From NCBI RefSeq assembly GCF_007644105.1, contig NZ_VFAC01000030.1, positions 1 through 51,804 on the forward strand: 51,804 nucleotides of DNA. Reading direction: 5' to 3'. This stretch comes from Elioraea rosea. GTDB lineage: Bacteria > Pseudomonadota > Alphaproteobacteria > Acetobacterales > Acetobacteraceae. Position 1 is the first letter of the stretch; each line of letters opens with the position of its first letter. A program made the position numbers and the translations under genes. Below the pieces are notes generated by a model. The model had not been told where the DNA came from. It worked only from the letters and a program-made list of their open reading frames with translations, and searched no databases. Below are positions 37,253 through 46,784 of this stretch, piece by piece.

Positions 37253-39829
37253 TCATGCGGAAGCTGCGATGCGCAAGCACTCCTCGCTTATTGCCTCGTC
37301 GCCGAGGCTGGCGCCCTCGGAGAGCAATTGCTCCAGCATGTCCGCCGGCAAGCCTCTGTGCAGCTTGGCCAGAAGCCGGTCGTAGACGGCGCGCGAGCCA
37401 AAGCTGCGCGGCCTCTGCCGTGCCGCGTGGTAGGACTGGCTGAACCCGAGCAGCCGCCCGGCGGCCTCCAAATTCCGGCTGTGCGCGGCGACTAGGCCGA
37501 GCCGCTCGACATTGGCCACCACCTCGTGCGGAAGGCCCATCATCCTGGCAGCTTTCAGGCGCTCATTCGCGATCGTAGCCGCGCGCGCGATGTCGCCTCT
37601 GACGAGCAGATACGACGCGATGGCGCCGGCGACGTGCTGCACCCAGACGGAGCGGTTCGGCGTCGCACCTAACGAGGCCAGCGCCTGCTGCGCCGTCCCG
37701 ATCGCCTCGTCGAGCCGGCCCCCCGCAAAGTGGAGTTCGGCCATCCCCCCGAGCGTCAGGGCTACGTCGCGGCGGCTCCGCAGGCGCTGCGCCAGGGACA
37801 GCGCCTCGTCCAGCAGCTCCCCGGCTCCCTCGAGTTGGCCTTGCCAGGAACAGGCGAGCGCGCTGGCACGTAGCCAGGAGCAGAGCGCCTTGCTCTCGCG
37901 CGAGGCACGAAGCACCGCGCCCGCCTCCTGCAGCAGCGGCTCCGCGGCATCGAGCCTGCCGCAGCTGATATGCTGGAACGCATGCCGCCAGAGCGCGCGG
38001 CCGAGATCGAGGGCGCTGCCCACCTGGCGGAACAGCTCGACGGCCTTGCTCGACGCCGCTAGGGCCTGCGCATCCCCGACCGCAAGCCAGCCGCAGCGCC
38101 CAAGCCACAGGCGCCCGGCAACATCGGGCGGCGTCGCCGCTTCCATGGCAGCGATCGCTTGGTCGAACCAGTGGCGCTGCTCGGCCGCCAGGGAGAGTTC
38201 CGTCCACACATGCTCGGTGTAGCTCGCCAGCTCCACGCCGAGCCGTCCGTCGCCGCCCGGCGCGAGCGCCCAGTGCAGCGCGGCGCGTAGATTCTCAATC
38301 TCCGGCGCGTAGCGCTCGGCCCAGTCGTCATCAGTCATGAAGGGCCATTCGGCTTCTGCTCGCTCGTAGATGCGCGCCTGCCAGCGCGCGTGCTCGGCGC
38401 GCGTCTCATCCAGGACCTTCTGCGGAAGCCTCCGAGCGGCGTAGTACCGCGTAGCGCCAAGCATCCGGTAGCGCGGCTGCGTTTCCGTGAGATCTGCATG
38501 GACCAGCGACTTGTCGACGAGTTCGGCGATCAGCCGGCAGGTCTCGTCCTCGCCCATGGCCCGTCCGATGACCTGGGTCGCCGATGCCACCGTCCAGCCC
38601 CCGCTGAACACCGACAGCCGCAGGAGAAGGTCGCGTTCCGCCGGCTCCAGCAGGTCGAGGCTCCAGCCGATCGTGGTCCCGAGCGTCCGCTGCCGCGGCA
38701 GAGCCGTGCGCCGCCCGGTCATCAGCGGGCCGAACCGATGGTCCAGGCGCGCCCTCAACTCCGATAGTGGCAGCGCCTGCAGCGTGGGGACCGCCAGCTC
38801 GATGGCGAGCGGTATGCCGTCGAGCCGCCAGCAGATCTCGGCGATCTCCCGCGCCTCGGCGTCGGTCGGCGCGAAATCCCCGAGGAGGGCACGCGCGCGC
38901 TCGACGAACAGCTCGGTGGCTGCATGTGCGTCCAGCTCCGCAGCCGGGATCGGCTGGCCCGGAGGCGGCATCGAGAGCGGCTGGAGGCGGTGCAGGTTCT
39001 CGCCCTCGGCGCGAAGCGGCTCGCGGCTGGTCACGAGGATCACGATTTTCGGGCAGGCCCGCAGGATTGCCTCGGCCGCGCGCGCGACGGTGCCGAGCAT
39101 GTGCTCGACCCCGTCCAGCAGCAGCAGGCCTCGTCGCGGTCCGAGGAAGAGGATGACCCCACCGAGGACATCGCCGTGGCGGACCTCGATGCCGACAGCT
39201 GCGGCGATCGCGGTCGGGATCAACTCGGGATCCTCGAGCGATCCCGCATCCGCCAACCACACGCCCCCGGGGAAGCGGTGACTGACGCGGTCGGCCGTGG
39301 CGATCGCCAGCCGGGTCTTGCCGATCCCGCCGGCTCCCACGATGGTCACAAGGCGCGAGGCGTCGAGCCGGGCCTCGACCCGATCGAGATCCTCGGCTCG
39401 GCCGAGAAGCCTAGTTATCATGCGCGGCAACGCGGCTGGCGGGACCTCCCCCTCGGCGTGCCCGGCCTCGACCGGCGAGAGCGATGAACCAGACACAGGC
39501 TGCTCGCCGGTGTCGGCCTCGACTTCCTCGACAGGAGCGACGAAGCGGTACCCGCGCCCCGGGACCGTCGTGATGACACCACTCCCGAGCAGCTTGCGCA
39601 GGGCCGCGATGTGGACGGTCAGGTTGCCCTCCTCGACGACGCGCCCTGGCCAGACGAGATCCATCAGCTCGGTCTTGCCGACGATCCGCTCGCGTCGCTC
39701 GATCAGCGCAAGCAGGAGGTCGAAGGCGCGGCTCTTGATCGGCAGCTCGTTCCCGCCAGTAGAAAGTGCACGCCGATCAGGCATGAGGCGGACGGGTCCG
39801 AACAGATAGACCTTTGCCGGTCCGGGCAT
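37253..39829 (-). CDS. Winged-helix / STAND NTPase / TPR transcriptional regulator
   Basis: 858 residues from the ATG at 39829, chosen because GGAG lies 8 bases upstream (the ATG at 39835 is only 2 bases from it). The N-terminal ~100 residues are an OmpR/CadC-type winged helix (AFDLLLALIERRERIVGKTE, LTVHIAALRKLLGSGVI, TVPGRGYRFVAPV). An NB-ARC-like NTPase follows (Walker A VGAGGIGKTRLAIA, Walker B GLLLLDGVEHML, VILVTSREPLRAEGE), then a long TPR region. The layout matches predicted ATPase-type transcriptional regulators. It is divergent from the exported hydrolase at 40137, a natural target (inference). Confidence 0.9.
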   Translation of the reverse strand: MPGPAKVYLFGPVRLMPDRRALSTGGNELPIKSRAFDLLLALIERRERIVGKTELMDLVWPGRVVEEGNLTVHIAALRKLLGSGVITTVPGRGYRFVAPVEEVEADTGEQPVSGSSLSPVEAGHAEGEVPPAALPRMITRLLGRAEDLDRVEARLDASRLVTIVGAGGIGKTRLAIATADRVSHRFPGGVWLADAGSLEDPELIPTAIAAAVGIEVRHGDVLGGVILFLGPRRGLLLLDGVEHMLGTVARAAEAILRACPKIVILVTSREPLRAEGENLHRLQPLSMPPPGQPIPAAELDAHAATELFVERARALLGDFAPTDAEAREIAEICWRLDGIPLAIELAVPTLQALPLSELRARLDHRFGPLMTGRRTALPRQRTLGTTIGWSLDLLEPAERDLLLRLSVFSGGWTVASATQVIGRAMGEDETCRLIAELVDKSLVHADLTETQPRYRMLGATRYYAARRLPQKVLDETRAEHARWQARIYERAEAEWPFMTDDDWAERYAPEIENLRAALHWALAPGGDGRLGVELASYTEHVWTELSLAAEQRHWFDQAIAAMEAATPPDVAGRLWLGRCGWLAVGDAQALAASSKAVELFRQVGSALDLGRALWRHAFQHISCGRLDAAEPLLQEAGAVLRASRESKALCSWLRASALACSWQGQLEGAGELLDEALSLAQRLRSRRDVALTLGGMAELHFAGGRLDEAIGTAQQALASLGATPNRSVWVQHVAGAIASYLLVRGDIARAATIANERLKAARMMGLPHEVVANVERLGLVAAHSRNLEAAGRLLGFSQSYHAARQRPRSFGSRAVYDRLLAKLHRGLPADMLEQLLSEGASLGDEAISEECLRIAASA

Positions 39830-40136
39830 TCGCATCTCTCCTTCCTTCGAAAGTCTTTGGAGTTTCGGCCTCGACTCCGGAAGAGACGCAGCGGCTATCA
39901 CGGGCTGGCACCGAACGCACATGGCGATTTTGCGCCGCCGGCCCGGAGTGCGGAGTGGCGCGAACAACCTCCTGCGAGCCGTTTCGGAGGCAATCCCCCC
40001 GAGATGTGGCGAAGGCGACAGCGGTCGGCTCGATCTCTTTGGAAGAATTTGGCCGCCCCACAACGACGCGCCTCGCCGCCCCGAGACATGGTGAGGACGG
40101 CCCGCGAAGAGCGGAACAGGCGAGGGGCTTGTGAGT

Positions 40137-41108
40137 ATGGACGCGGCACTCGATCGGACACGTCGCCAGGCAATCGAACTGGGAGCGGCCGCGATGATCG
40201 CGCTCGCCGGCATGCCGCGTGCGGCCGGCGCACAGAGCAATACCAACCCAGGAGGACCAGCCACCATGCCTTACGTGACGACCCGCGACGGCGTCGAGAT
40301 CTTCTACAAGGACTGGGGCCCGCGCGACGCCCAGCCCATCGTGTTCCATCATGGATGGCCGCTGTCCTCCGACGACTGGGACGCGCAGCTTCTGTTCTTC
40401 CTGCAGCACGGCTATCGCGTGGTCGCGCACGACCGGCGCGGCCATGGACGCTCGGCCCAGGTCTCGGACGGCCACGACATGGACCACTACGCGGCGGATG
40501 CCTTCGTCGTGGCCGAACACCTGAACCTCCGCAACGCGGTGCACGTGGGACATTCCACCGGCGGCGGGGAAGTGACCCGCTACGTGGCGAAGCACGGCCA
40601 GCCGGCCGGTCGCGTCGCCAAGGCGGTGCTGGTCGCCGCGATACCGCCCATCATGCTGAAGACCGAAGCCTATCCCGGCGGGCTGCCGATCGAGGTGTTT
40701 GACGGCTTCCGCAACGCGCTGGCGGCGAACCGCGCGCAGTTCTTCCGGGATGTGCCGGCGGGGCCGTTCTACGGCTTCAACCGGCCCGGCGCCACGCCGC
40801 ATGAAGGCGTCATCCAGAACTGGTGGCGGCAGGGGATGATCGGCAGCGCGAAGGCCCACTACGAGGGCATCAAGGCGTTCTCGGAGACTGACCAGACCGA
40901 CGACCTGAAGGCGATCACCGTGCCGACCCTGGTGATGCACGGCGAGGACGATCAGATAGTGCCGATCGAAAGCTCGGCCAGGATCGCGGTCCGGCTGTTG
41001 AAGAACGGCACGCTGAAGACCTATCCGGGCTTCTCGCACGGGATGCTGACGGTGAACGCCGATGTGCTGAACCGCGACCTGCTGGCTTTCGTGCGCGGCG
41101 CGGCCTGA
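40137..41108 (+). CDS. Tat-exported alpha/beta hydrolase (non-haem chloroperoxidase-like)
   Basis: 323 residues. The N terminus RTRRQAIELGAAAMIALAGM has a twin-arginine pattern and a likely cleavage after AGAQS. The hydrolase core starts MPYVTTRDGVEIFYKDWGPR and has the nucleophile elbow GHSTGGG (Ser near 142), the oxyanion-region FHHGWPLSSDDWDAQ, an acid in MHGEDDQIVP and the catalytic His in GFSHGM. Closest to cofactor-free haloperoxidase/esterase-type hydrolases. The internal ATG at 40266 would make a cytoplasmic form that starts exactly at the hydrolase domain. Confidence 0.88.
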   Translation: MDAALDRTRRQAIELGAAAMIALAGMPRAAGAQSNTNPGGPATMPYVTTRDGVEIFYKDWGPRDAQPIVFHHGWPLSSDDWDAQLLFFLQHGYRVVAHDRRGHGRSAQVSDGHDMDHYAADAFVVAEHLNLRNAVHVGHSTGGGEVTRYVAKHGQPAGRVAKAVLVAAIPPIMLKTEAYPGGLPIEVFDGFRNALAANRAQFFRDVPAGPFYGFNRPGATPHEGVIQNWWRQGMIGSAKAHYEGIKAFSETDQTDDLKAITVPTLVMHGEDDQIVPIESSARIAVRLLKNGTLKTYPGFSHGMLTVNADVLNRDLLAFVRGAA

Positions 41109-41222
41109 GCGGATGGGGTGAAGGGTCCAGCGGCGCCGCGACGTTGCCGCGGCGCCGCGGCTTCCCTCCCGCGGTCATCGTCCTGCCACCTCGCTACGCC
41201 TGCAACGACAGGGAGTGCGCGG

Positions 41223-41408
41223 ATGACCATCTACATCGCCTCGGCCGATGTCGGTCTGCTCGTCGGCATGGTCTCCAGCGTGCTCGGTGTCCGCTCGCCC
41301 AAGCCTGCCTTCGTCAAGCAGGTAGGGCTCGCCTTCAACCGTCTCGCGGCAGTGTTGGAGGCCGCCGGCTGCACCTTCGACGACGTGGTGGACGTGCTTG
41401 CCGTCTAG
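41223..41408 (+). pseudogene. Truncated RidA-family fragment
   Basis: 61 codons ending FVKQVGLAFNRLAAVLEAAG and CTFDDVVDVLAV, parallel to the intact-type RidA at 43772 (QVQLAFDNLAAVLQAAGCTL). The domain stops there, losing the second half with the active-site arginine, and the N terminus is altered. It is a remnant just upstream of the aldehyde dehydrogenase. Confidence 0.6.
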
Positions 41409-41509
41409 GCCGCCGTCAGGACAATCGCGCGAGCATGGCGACGGCAGAAATCGTGATCAGTGCCATGACCTCCCGCCGATCCTCTGACGGCGGCCTGCAA
41501 GCAAGGAAC

Positions 41510-42994
41510 ATGATGATGGCAGAGACGCTCGGCAGCATGAGGACGCACAAGGCGTTCAACTGGATCAACGGCGTTCAGCGTTCCGAGGGCACGTTGAAGG
41601 AGTCGATCGACCCCGCGAGCTACGGCGTCATCGGCCATTACCCGGACGACGGCTTGAACGCCGCGAAGCTAGCCGTTGCAGCAGCACTGAAAGCCTTCCG
41701 CGAGACGATCTGGCCTCAGGATCACGAGTTGCGCGCCCGCGTGCTTGAACAATTGGCTCGCACATTCGAACGAAACTACGACAAGCTGCTCGAGATCCTC
41801 TCGCTTGAGAACGGCAAGGTAAAGGGAGAGGCGGCGTTCGAACTCGACATGGTCCCCAGCAAGCTGCGTTATTCCGCCGCCACCGCTCTGCTTGAACGCG
41901 GCAGGGCGGTAACGCCCAAGCCGGGCAGCATCTCCATGATCCTGCGTCAGCCGATGGGAGTTGCCGCCGTGATCGCGCCCTGGAACTCGCCGGTGGTGCT
42001 GACAATCCGCTCCCTCGCCCCTGCGCTCGCTGCAGGCTGCACCACAGTCATCAAGCTGCCCGGCCAGGTGGCGCAGACTGCCAGCGTAATGGCCGAGGTG
42101 ATGGCGCAGGCCGAGGATCTTCCCGCTGGCGTCATCAACCTTTTCTTCGAGAGCGGCCCGGAGGGTTCGGCCTATCTCGTGGAATCGCCCGATGTTCCGG
42201 TCGTCAGCTTCACGGGATCGACCCGCACGGGCCGCGCCATCGCCAGCGCCGGCGCCAAGCACATGAAGCGTTTCGGGATGGAACTTGGCGGCAAGACGCC
42301 GATGATCCTCTTCGAGGATGCGGACATCGATGCCGCATTGCCCGTGCTTGAGAAAGCGCTGACGGTGTTCGGCGGCCAGTTCTGCATGACCGGCTCTCGA
42401 TTGCTCGTGCAGGACAGCATCTACGGCGCGGTGCGCGATGGCGTTGCCGATCGGCTGCGCAAGGTGAGGGTTGGTCCGGCCGCCGATCCTTCGAGCGACA
42501 TGGGGCCGTTGATCGACCGGGCCAATGTCGACCGCGTCGATCGCGTGGTGGAGCAGGCGATAGCCTCCGGTGCGACGGTCGTGGAGCGCGGCGGGCCTGT
42601 GAAGGTCGGCCCTTTGGCGAGCGGCGCGTTCTTCCGTCCCGCGCTTCTGGAGGTGTTCGACAACAGCTTAGCCATCATTCAGGAGGAGACCTTCGGGCCA
42701 GTACTGACGATCCAGCGCTTTACCGACGAGGCCGAGGCCATCGCTCTAGCGAACGGCAGTCAATATGGTCTCGCGGCGAGCGTCTGGACGCGCGATGTCG
42801 AGCGGTCCTTGCGCATTGCTCAGGCCCTCGATGCCGGTTCGATTTGGATCAACGACTGGGCGAAAGTCTACGACAGCACCGAGGAAGGCGGCTTCAAACA
42901 GTCCGGCCTCGGGCGGCTGAATGGCTTGGCCGCCTTGGAAGATTTCGAGGAGCACAAGCACATAGCACTCCGGCCGGGCATTGCTCGGCTCTGA
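41510..42994 (+). CDS. Aldehyde dehydrogenase (NAD(P)+-dependent family)
   Basis: 494 residues from ATG 41510 (preceded by AAGGAAC), the standard family length. Motifs: APWNSPVVLTIRSLAPAL, the NAD-binding lysine in TTVIKLPGQVAQ, SFTGSTRTGRAI, the general base in MELGGKTPMI, the catalytic Cys in GGQFCMTGSR, and EETFGPVL. The usual KPSE motif is replaced by KLPGQ, seen here directly; the adjacent Glu commonly binds the adenosine ribose, so cofactor preference may differ. Longer in-frame extension upstream to 41144 runs through the RidA remnant and is rejected. Confidence 0.92.
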   Translation: MMMAETLGSMRTHKAFNWINGVQRSEGTLKESIDPASYGVIGHYPDDGLNAAKLAVAAALKAFRETIWPQDHELRARVLEQLARTFERNYDKLLEILSLENGKVKGEAAFELDMVPSKLRYSAATALLERGRAVTPKPGSISMILRQPMGVAAVIAPWNSPVVLTIRSLAPALAAGCTTVIKLPGQVAQTASVMAEVMAQAEDLPAGVINLFFESGPEGSAYLVESPDVPVVSFTGSTRTGRAIASAGAKHMKRFGMELGGKTPMILFEDADIDAALPVLEKALTVFGGQFCMTGSRLLVQDSIYGAVRDGVADRLRKVRVGPAADPSSDMGPLIDRANVDRVDRVVEQAIASGATVVERGGPVKVGPLASGAFFRPALLEVFDNSLAIIQEETFGPVLTIQRFTDEAEAIALANGSQYGLAASVWTRDVERSLRIAQALDAGSIWINDWAKVYDSTEEGGFKQSGLGRLNGLAALEDFEEHKHIALRPGIARL

Positions 42995-43128
42995 CGCTTC
43001 TCCACCCCCTGTCCCCGCGCTCCCGGTCTGTGCAAGCGACGAATCAGCGCTTCGCAACAAAGGGGAGGGTCAGATCCCGGCGACAATGCCGGGTTGGTTC
43101 TCATCCATGATCAGCGAAGGAGCATATC

Positions 43129-43626
43129 ATGCCTGGCACTGTGAACACGCGTCGCAATCCGGCGTCTGAAACATCGCCTCTGGCGATCATGCAGGCGATT
43201 TTGTCGAACCCGACGGATCTGGATTTCGTCGAGCAGTACACGACCGATGACTTCACCTATGTCTCGCTGAACTACGAAAGTCCGGAAGTGAAGCACGTTC
43301 TGCCGTGGGCGGGGACGACCAGAGGCACCGAAGGTCTGGTCCAGGCTTTTGTCGATGTGAGCCGCTACTGGCGGGTCGATGAGTTCGAGATCCAGGACAG
43401 CTTCGAGAACGAGGACGGCGCAGCGATCTTCGGCACATTCACCTATACGTCCAACACACTGGGCAAGACCGTGACATCGCCCTTCTCGGTCCTGGCACGC
43501 GGCAGAGACGGCAAGCTGCACTATGTCCAATTCATGGAAGACACCTTCGCCACCGTCCGCAGCTTCCGCGAAAGCGGGCAGTACCACATCAAGGCGAACC
43601 CGGACGGATCGGAAGTCAGGATCTGA
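43129..43626 (+). CDS. SnoaL/NTF2-like protein
   Basis: 165 residues. The pattern is that of the NTF2/SnoaL fold: AIMQAILSNPTDLDFVEQYT, DDFTYVSLNY, the loop RGTEGLVQAFVDVSRYW, then FGTFTYTSNTLGKTVTSPFS and YVQFMEDTFATVRSFRESG. Such proteins are small hydrolases, isomerases or binding proteins, often with ring substrates. AGGAG precedes the ATG. Its setting among RidA, aldehyde dehydrogenase and oxidoreductase genes suggests a step in a catabolic route. Confidence 0.8.
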   Translation: MPGTVNTRRNPASETSPLAIMQAILSNPTDLDFVEQYTTDDFTYVSLNYESPEVKHVLPWAGTTRGTEGLVQAFVDVSRYWRVDEFEIQDSFENEDGAAIFGTFTYTSNTLGKTVTSPFSVLARGRDGKLHYVQFMEDTFATVRSFRESGQYHIKANPDGSEVRI

Positions 43627-43771
43627 GGCTGGGCGAGCATCCGACTCGCAGATGGTTCTCGTGCAGTTACCCAAGAATTTGGACGGCTGACGATCGAGCA
43701 ACTCTTCTGCGGATGAGGGGGAGACGCCTTATTCGCGACGACGTCTCCCACACTCCAGAGAGGACCGAGCC

Positions 43772-44251
43772 ATGCCCGAACGGCAAGCCATAGTTCCCGA
43801 CAGACGGCGTGCGCTTTACGAGAAGTACCGCTACTCCGCCGCGATCCGCTCCGGCGATCTCCTCTTCGTCTCCGGCCAGGTGGGGAGCCGCGAGGAGGGT
43901 TCGCCCGAGCCGAACTTTGCGCGCCAGGTTCAGCTCGCCTTCGACAACCTTGCCGCGGTGCTCCAGGCCGCCGGCTGCACGCTCGACGACGTCATCGATG
44001 TCACGACCTTCCATACCGACCCGCCAGCGCAGCTCGAGGCCGTGATGGCGGTGCGAGAGCGCGCCATCGGCGCGCCCCCCTATCCAAACCGGACGGCAGT
44101 GGGCGTCACCTGGCTGGCCGGCTTCGATTTCGAGATCAAGGTCGGATGGCCGCGCTCAGCCGACTGGGAATCTGCTGGACGGACGCTTGTACCAGCAGCG
44201 CATCGGCTGCCAGCGGTCGTGCCTGCTACCACCGCCGATCACTCGGGATAG
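43772..44251 (+). CDS. RidA-family (YjgF/YER057c/UK114) protein with an abnormal C terminus
   Basis: 159 residues. The RidA core is clear: YRYSAAIRSGDLLFVSGQVG, RQVQLAFDNLAAVLQAAGCT, DVIDVTTFHTD, and YPNRTAVGVTWLAGFDFEIK. Normal members end within about ten residues of FEIKV; here about 30 unrelated residues (GWPRSADWESAG...) follow, running into the FixJ-like remnant, so the last codons have been replaced by recombination or frameshift. RidA proteins hydrolyse reactive enamines/imines; some work in nitrogen-ring or amine catabolism. Core residues are present, so activity is possible. Confidence 0.8.
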   Translation: MPERQAIVPDRRRALYEKYRYSAAIRSGDLLFVSGQVGSREEGSPEPNFARQVQLAFDNLAAVLQAAGCTLDDVIDVTTFHTDPPAQLEAVMAVRERAIGAPPYPNRTAVGVTWLAGFDFEIKVGWPRSADWESAGRTLVPAAHRLPAVVPATTADHSG

Positions 44252-44254
44252 GCC

Positions 44255-44497
44255 GACGGCTCACTCGGCAGGAGGCGGAAGCCGCAGCGCGCCGGCTCGC
44301 TGGGCTAACGTCACGTCAGCGTCAGATCATGGATCTGTCCTCGCCGGCGTGCCTCGCAAGAATATCAACGTCGACCTTGGCATAAGCCGAAGGACCGTCG
44401 AAATCACCGGGCCGCGATCATGCGCGAGACGGAGGCAACCTCGCTGCCTGCGCTCGCCCACCTCGCAGCCTCGGCTGCACCGCTTCAGCGCGGCTGA
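44255..44497 (+). pseudogene. Remnant of a FixJ/LuxR-type response regulator (DNA-binding end)
   Basis: Across three frames the region gives LTRQEAEAAARRLAGLTSRQ-RQIMDL, then (one base missing) VLAGVPRKNINVDLGISRRT-VEI, then AAIMRETEATSLPALAHLAA-SAAPLQRG and a TGA at 44495-44497. This is the FixJ C-terminal helix-turn-helix with its usual ending. The receiver domain is gone. Confidence 0.75.
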
Positions 44498-44696
44498 CAC
44501 GCTGCAGCGTTGCGCGTTGGTAGTTTCCGAGGGTGCCGCGCCGGTAGACCGAAGCGCTACTCTCCACACAGGTGAAGAGGCCCATTCGCGCCCAAGAGCG
44601 CCCGATGGTGCCGTGCGGCGAAGCCTACAGCCGAGTCCTTCGAACAGGCGTGTACGGCGATCGCCCCTTAAGCCATCTTCCAACGGAGTTCGAAAC

Positions 44697-44927
44697 ATGG
44701 TGCACACACGTGACCCTTGCGTCCCAGCCGCCGGCCGTCTGCGCTTCGTGTATGACGACGGCGTCATCTCGCTGCGCCTCCGCAGCCCGCCCACCTTTGG
44801 TGAGGTCGCGTCGGCCATGGGCCATCTCGCCCACGGCCACCACGCAGCGCCTCGTGCGATTGATCTCAGGCTCGATGCGCCAACTCCTGCCGTGGCGCCT
44901 GGGATGGGCAAACGTGAGGTAGGTTAG
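44697..44927 (+). CDS. Hypothetical 76-residue protein
   Basis: GGAG lies 8-9 bases before the ATG at 44697. The protein ([50 protein letters not shown]) reads as a short alpha/beta domain with regular codon use. Small genes of this kind often accompany FixJ-type regulators, which is consistent with the remnant just upstream. Family not recognised. Confidence 0.55.
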   Translation: MVHTRDPCVPAAGRLRFVYDDGVISLRLRSPPTFGEVASAMGHLAHGHHAAPRAIDLRLDAPTPAVAPGMGKREVG

Positions 44928-45141
44928 CATCGCACGGGCTTGCAGCGAGCGGAGCGCCCCGGCGTACGGCGCGCAGAAAGCAGCAATGAGAACAGTCAAA
45001 CATCGCTGGCAACGCGGTGGGCGAAGGAACCGGGCGCAGCACACAAGCTATGGTTGCACGAAGGGCGGTCGAGCCGCTTGGGAGCAAGATGACCGCTTGC
45101 ACCGAGCGCAGTGCGACTCGCGACCTGCTGAAGGTTCCCGC

Positions 45142-46119
45142 ATGAGCTTGCCTGTATCCCAGAACGGCCTGGATTGCCTGATCGTCGGCGGGGGACCTGC
45201 GGGCATGACGGCAGCGCTCTACCTCGCACGCTTCCGTCGGCGTGCGCTGGTGGTCGACGAGGGGGATCCGCGCGCCGCTTGGATTCCCAGCAGCCACAAC
45301 ATCCCCTTCTTCGCCGACGGTATCCCGGGCCCGGAGATTCTTGCGCGCGTGCGCGAGCACGCCGGCCGCTACGGTGTCTCGCCGCTCGACGGCCGCGTCG
45401 CTGCGCTGCGCAAGTCGGGACGAGACGGCTTCCGTGCAGAGGTTGAAACGAGGGAGGGGGGCTGCGAGGTGGACGCGCGACGGGTGCTGCTTGCCACTGG
45501 CGGGATCGATGTCGAGCCAGATCTGCCGGACCTCCCGGATGCCGTGCGTCGCGGCCTCGTCCGTTATTGCCCGATCTGCGATGGCTACGAATCGCGGGAC
45601 CGCCGCATCGCGGTGATCGGGCATGGGCCGCGCGGCCTGGGCGAGGCTTCCTTTATCGCGCGCACCTACTCGGACGACGTCACGCTGCTGACGCTCGGCC
45701 GTCCCCTTGACCTGCTCCCGCCGCAGCGTGCGCTCGCGGAGCGACACCGCATCCGTCTCGTGGACGAGCCGATCTCGGGGCTCGACGTGCAAGATGGCCG
45801 TATAGCGGCCGTGCGCACCTCCGGCGGGGCGGAACTGCGCTTCGACATCCTCTACTCGGCGCTCGGGCTGACCTACCGCTCTGGGTTGGCCGGAGCGTTG
45901 GGCGCCGAACGTGACGCCGCCGGTGCGGTTCTGGTGGACGCCCATTGCCAGACGACTGTGAAGGGGCTGTATGCCGTTGGCGACGTGGTGCTGGGGCTCG
46001 ACCAGATCGTCGTAGGGATGGGCCACGCCGCTGTCGCCGCGACACACATCCATAACCACTGCGAGCTGCCGGTTGAAGACGGGCCTACCGCCGGCGTTGA
46101 GAGCGCGTCGCGAGATTGA
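45142..46119 (+). CDS. Thioredoxin-reductase-like FAD/NAD(P) oxidoreductase
   Basis: 325 residues. FAD-binding [18 protein letters not shown] (about 16-33), redox-centre-like CPICDGYES (about 143), NAD(P)-binding region [16 protein letters not shown] and the C-terminal FAD motif [20 protein letters not shown]. The first glycine-rich motif is standard; the second is GHGPRG rather than GxGxxG/A with a typical end. Length and CxxC position match low-molecular-weight thioredoxin reductases and their bacillithiol/ferredoxin-reductase relatives. Physiological partner unknown. The start at 45142 is the first ATG with conserved sequence. Confidence 0.87.
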   Translation: MSLPVSQNGLDCLIVGGGPAGMTAALYLARFRRRALVVDEGDPRAAWIPSSHNIPFFADGIPGPEILARVREHAGRYGVSPLDGRVAALRKSGRDGFRAEVETREGGCEVDARRVLLATGGIDVEPDLPDLPDAVRRGLVRYCPICDGYESRDRRIAVIGHGPRGLGEASFIARTYSDDVTLLTLGRPLDLLPPQRALAERHRIRLVDEPISGLDVQDGRIAAVRTSGGAELRFDILYSALGLTYRSGLAGALGAERDAAGAVLVDAHCQTTVKGLYAVGDVVLGLDQIVVGMGHAAVAATHIHNHCELPVEDGPTAGVESASRD

Positions 46120-46347
46120 GCGCCGCGTTGCAAGCGCCGCACAAGGCACTGGCGACATAGGCCACTTGCGTTGCGCGATCGGATGGATCCGCCGCCTCTG
46201 GCGCGACGAACACGAGTTATTCGCGTCGCTGCTGGCGTACGGCAGAGTGCCTGCGCTCCCGCCCGGCGGGCGCACCCCGGCAAATAGCCGTTGGGAGGTT
46301 GATCATTTGCCGCCGATCGGAGGCAGCTGCGCCATAGCGCGAAACGG

Positions 46348-46372
46348 CCCGCCCAGTTTTCTTCTGGGCGGG
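46348..46372 (-). terminator. Terminator of phage-tail module D
   Basis: CCCGCCCAG / CTGGGCGGG, a perfect 9-bp stem around 7 bases, followed on the minus strand by CCGTTTC. It lies just after the tail gene, as the 2165-2193 hairpin lies after remnant A. Confidence 0.75.
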
Positions 46373-46389
46373 GCGACGCTTGATAACGC

Positions 46390-46784
46390 GGCGAATGGAA
46401 GCATGGCGGCCGCAGCACGACCTCCGGATCCGCTCCCGCCGCGCTGATGAGCGCGCGTGCGACGGGATCGTTCGGCGCGATGCCCTGCTGGACCATGACG
46501 AGGTCTGCGAGCGCACTGCGGTTCGCAGGATCGAAGACCAGCGCGACGATCGCCTGCCAGACGCCGGCAGCCTTCAGCCGCTCCGTGACCACGGAGAGCG
46601 ACACGAGCGCGTCGGGCGGCGGCGCCGGCTCGGCGTAGGGCTCCGGGGTCACGCCCGCCGCGACCAGCGCAGCCCAGACCGCATCCCCCGGCACCGCCTC
46701 TGCAGCCAGCGGCGCGCCATCCATGCCGCTCAGCACTAGCACGGAGCACCGCTCCGCATCACCCCAGCGTGCGACGATCGTCAT
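46390..46784 (-). CDS. Phage-tail-associated protein (best copy, module D)
   Basis: From ATG 46784: MTIVARWGDAERCSVLVLSG, a Pro-rich middle (PEPYAEPAPPPDALV) and a helical end (RLKAAGVWQAIVALVFDPAN, ALADLVMVQQGIAPNDPVAR, then AAGADPEVVLRP). About 130 residues are collinear with the other remnants. Copy C shows the natural end LRPQ-stop; here the stop is lost and the frame runs on to 45873 through the terminator, so the extra ~300 codons are not part of the gene. It starts in a 4-base overlap with the fibre-like gene. I place it as a prophage tail-operon gene by context and order. Confidence 0.6.

Noticed and set aside
40131-40136. GTG at 40131 as start of the exported hydrolase
   Set aside because: The ATG two codons later is in frame and gives the same Tat-type signal.
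41144-41509. N-terminal extension of the aldehyde dehydrogenase frame
   Set aside because: It runs through the RidA remnant in a different frame, has no aldehyde-dehydrogenase similarity, and the ATG at 41510 with an upstream AAGGAAC gives the normal family length.
45873-46389. Continuation of the phage-tail frame for ~170 further codons
   Set aside because: The homologous copy at 19847 ends with LRPQ-stop, and a strong terminator (46348-46372) lies just after that point, so the extension is read-through of a lost stop.
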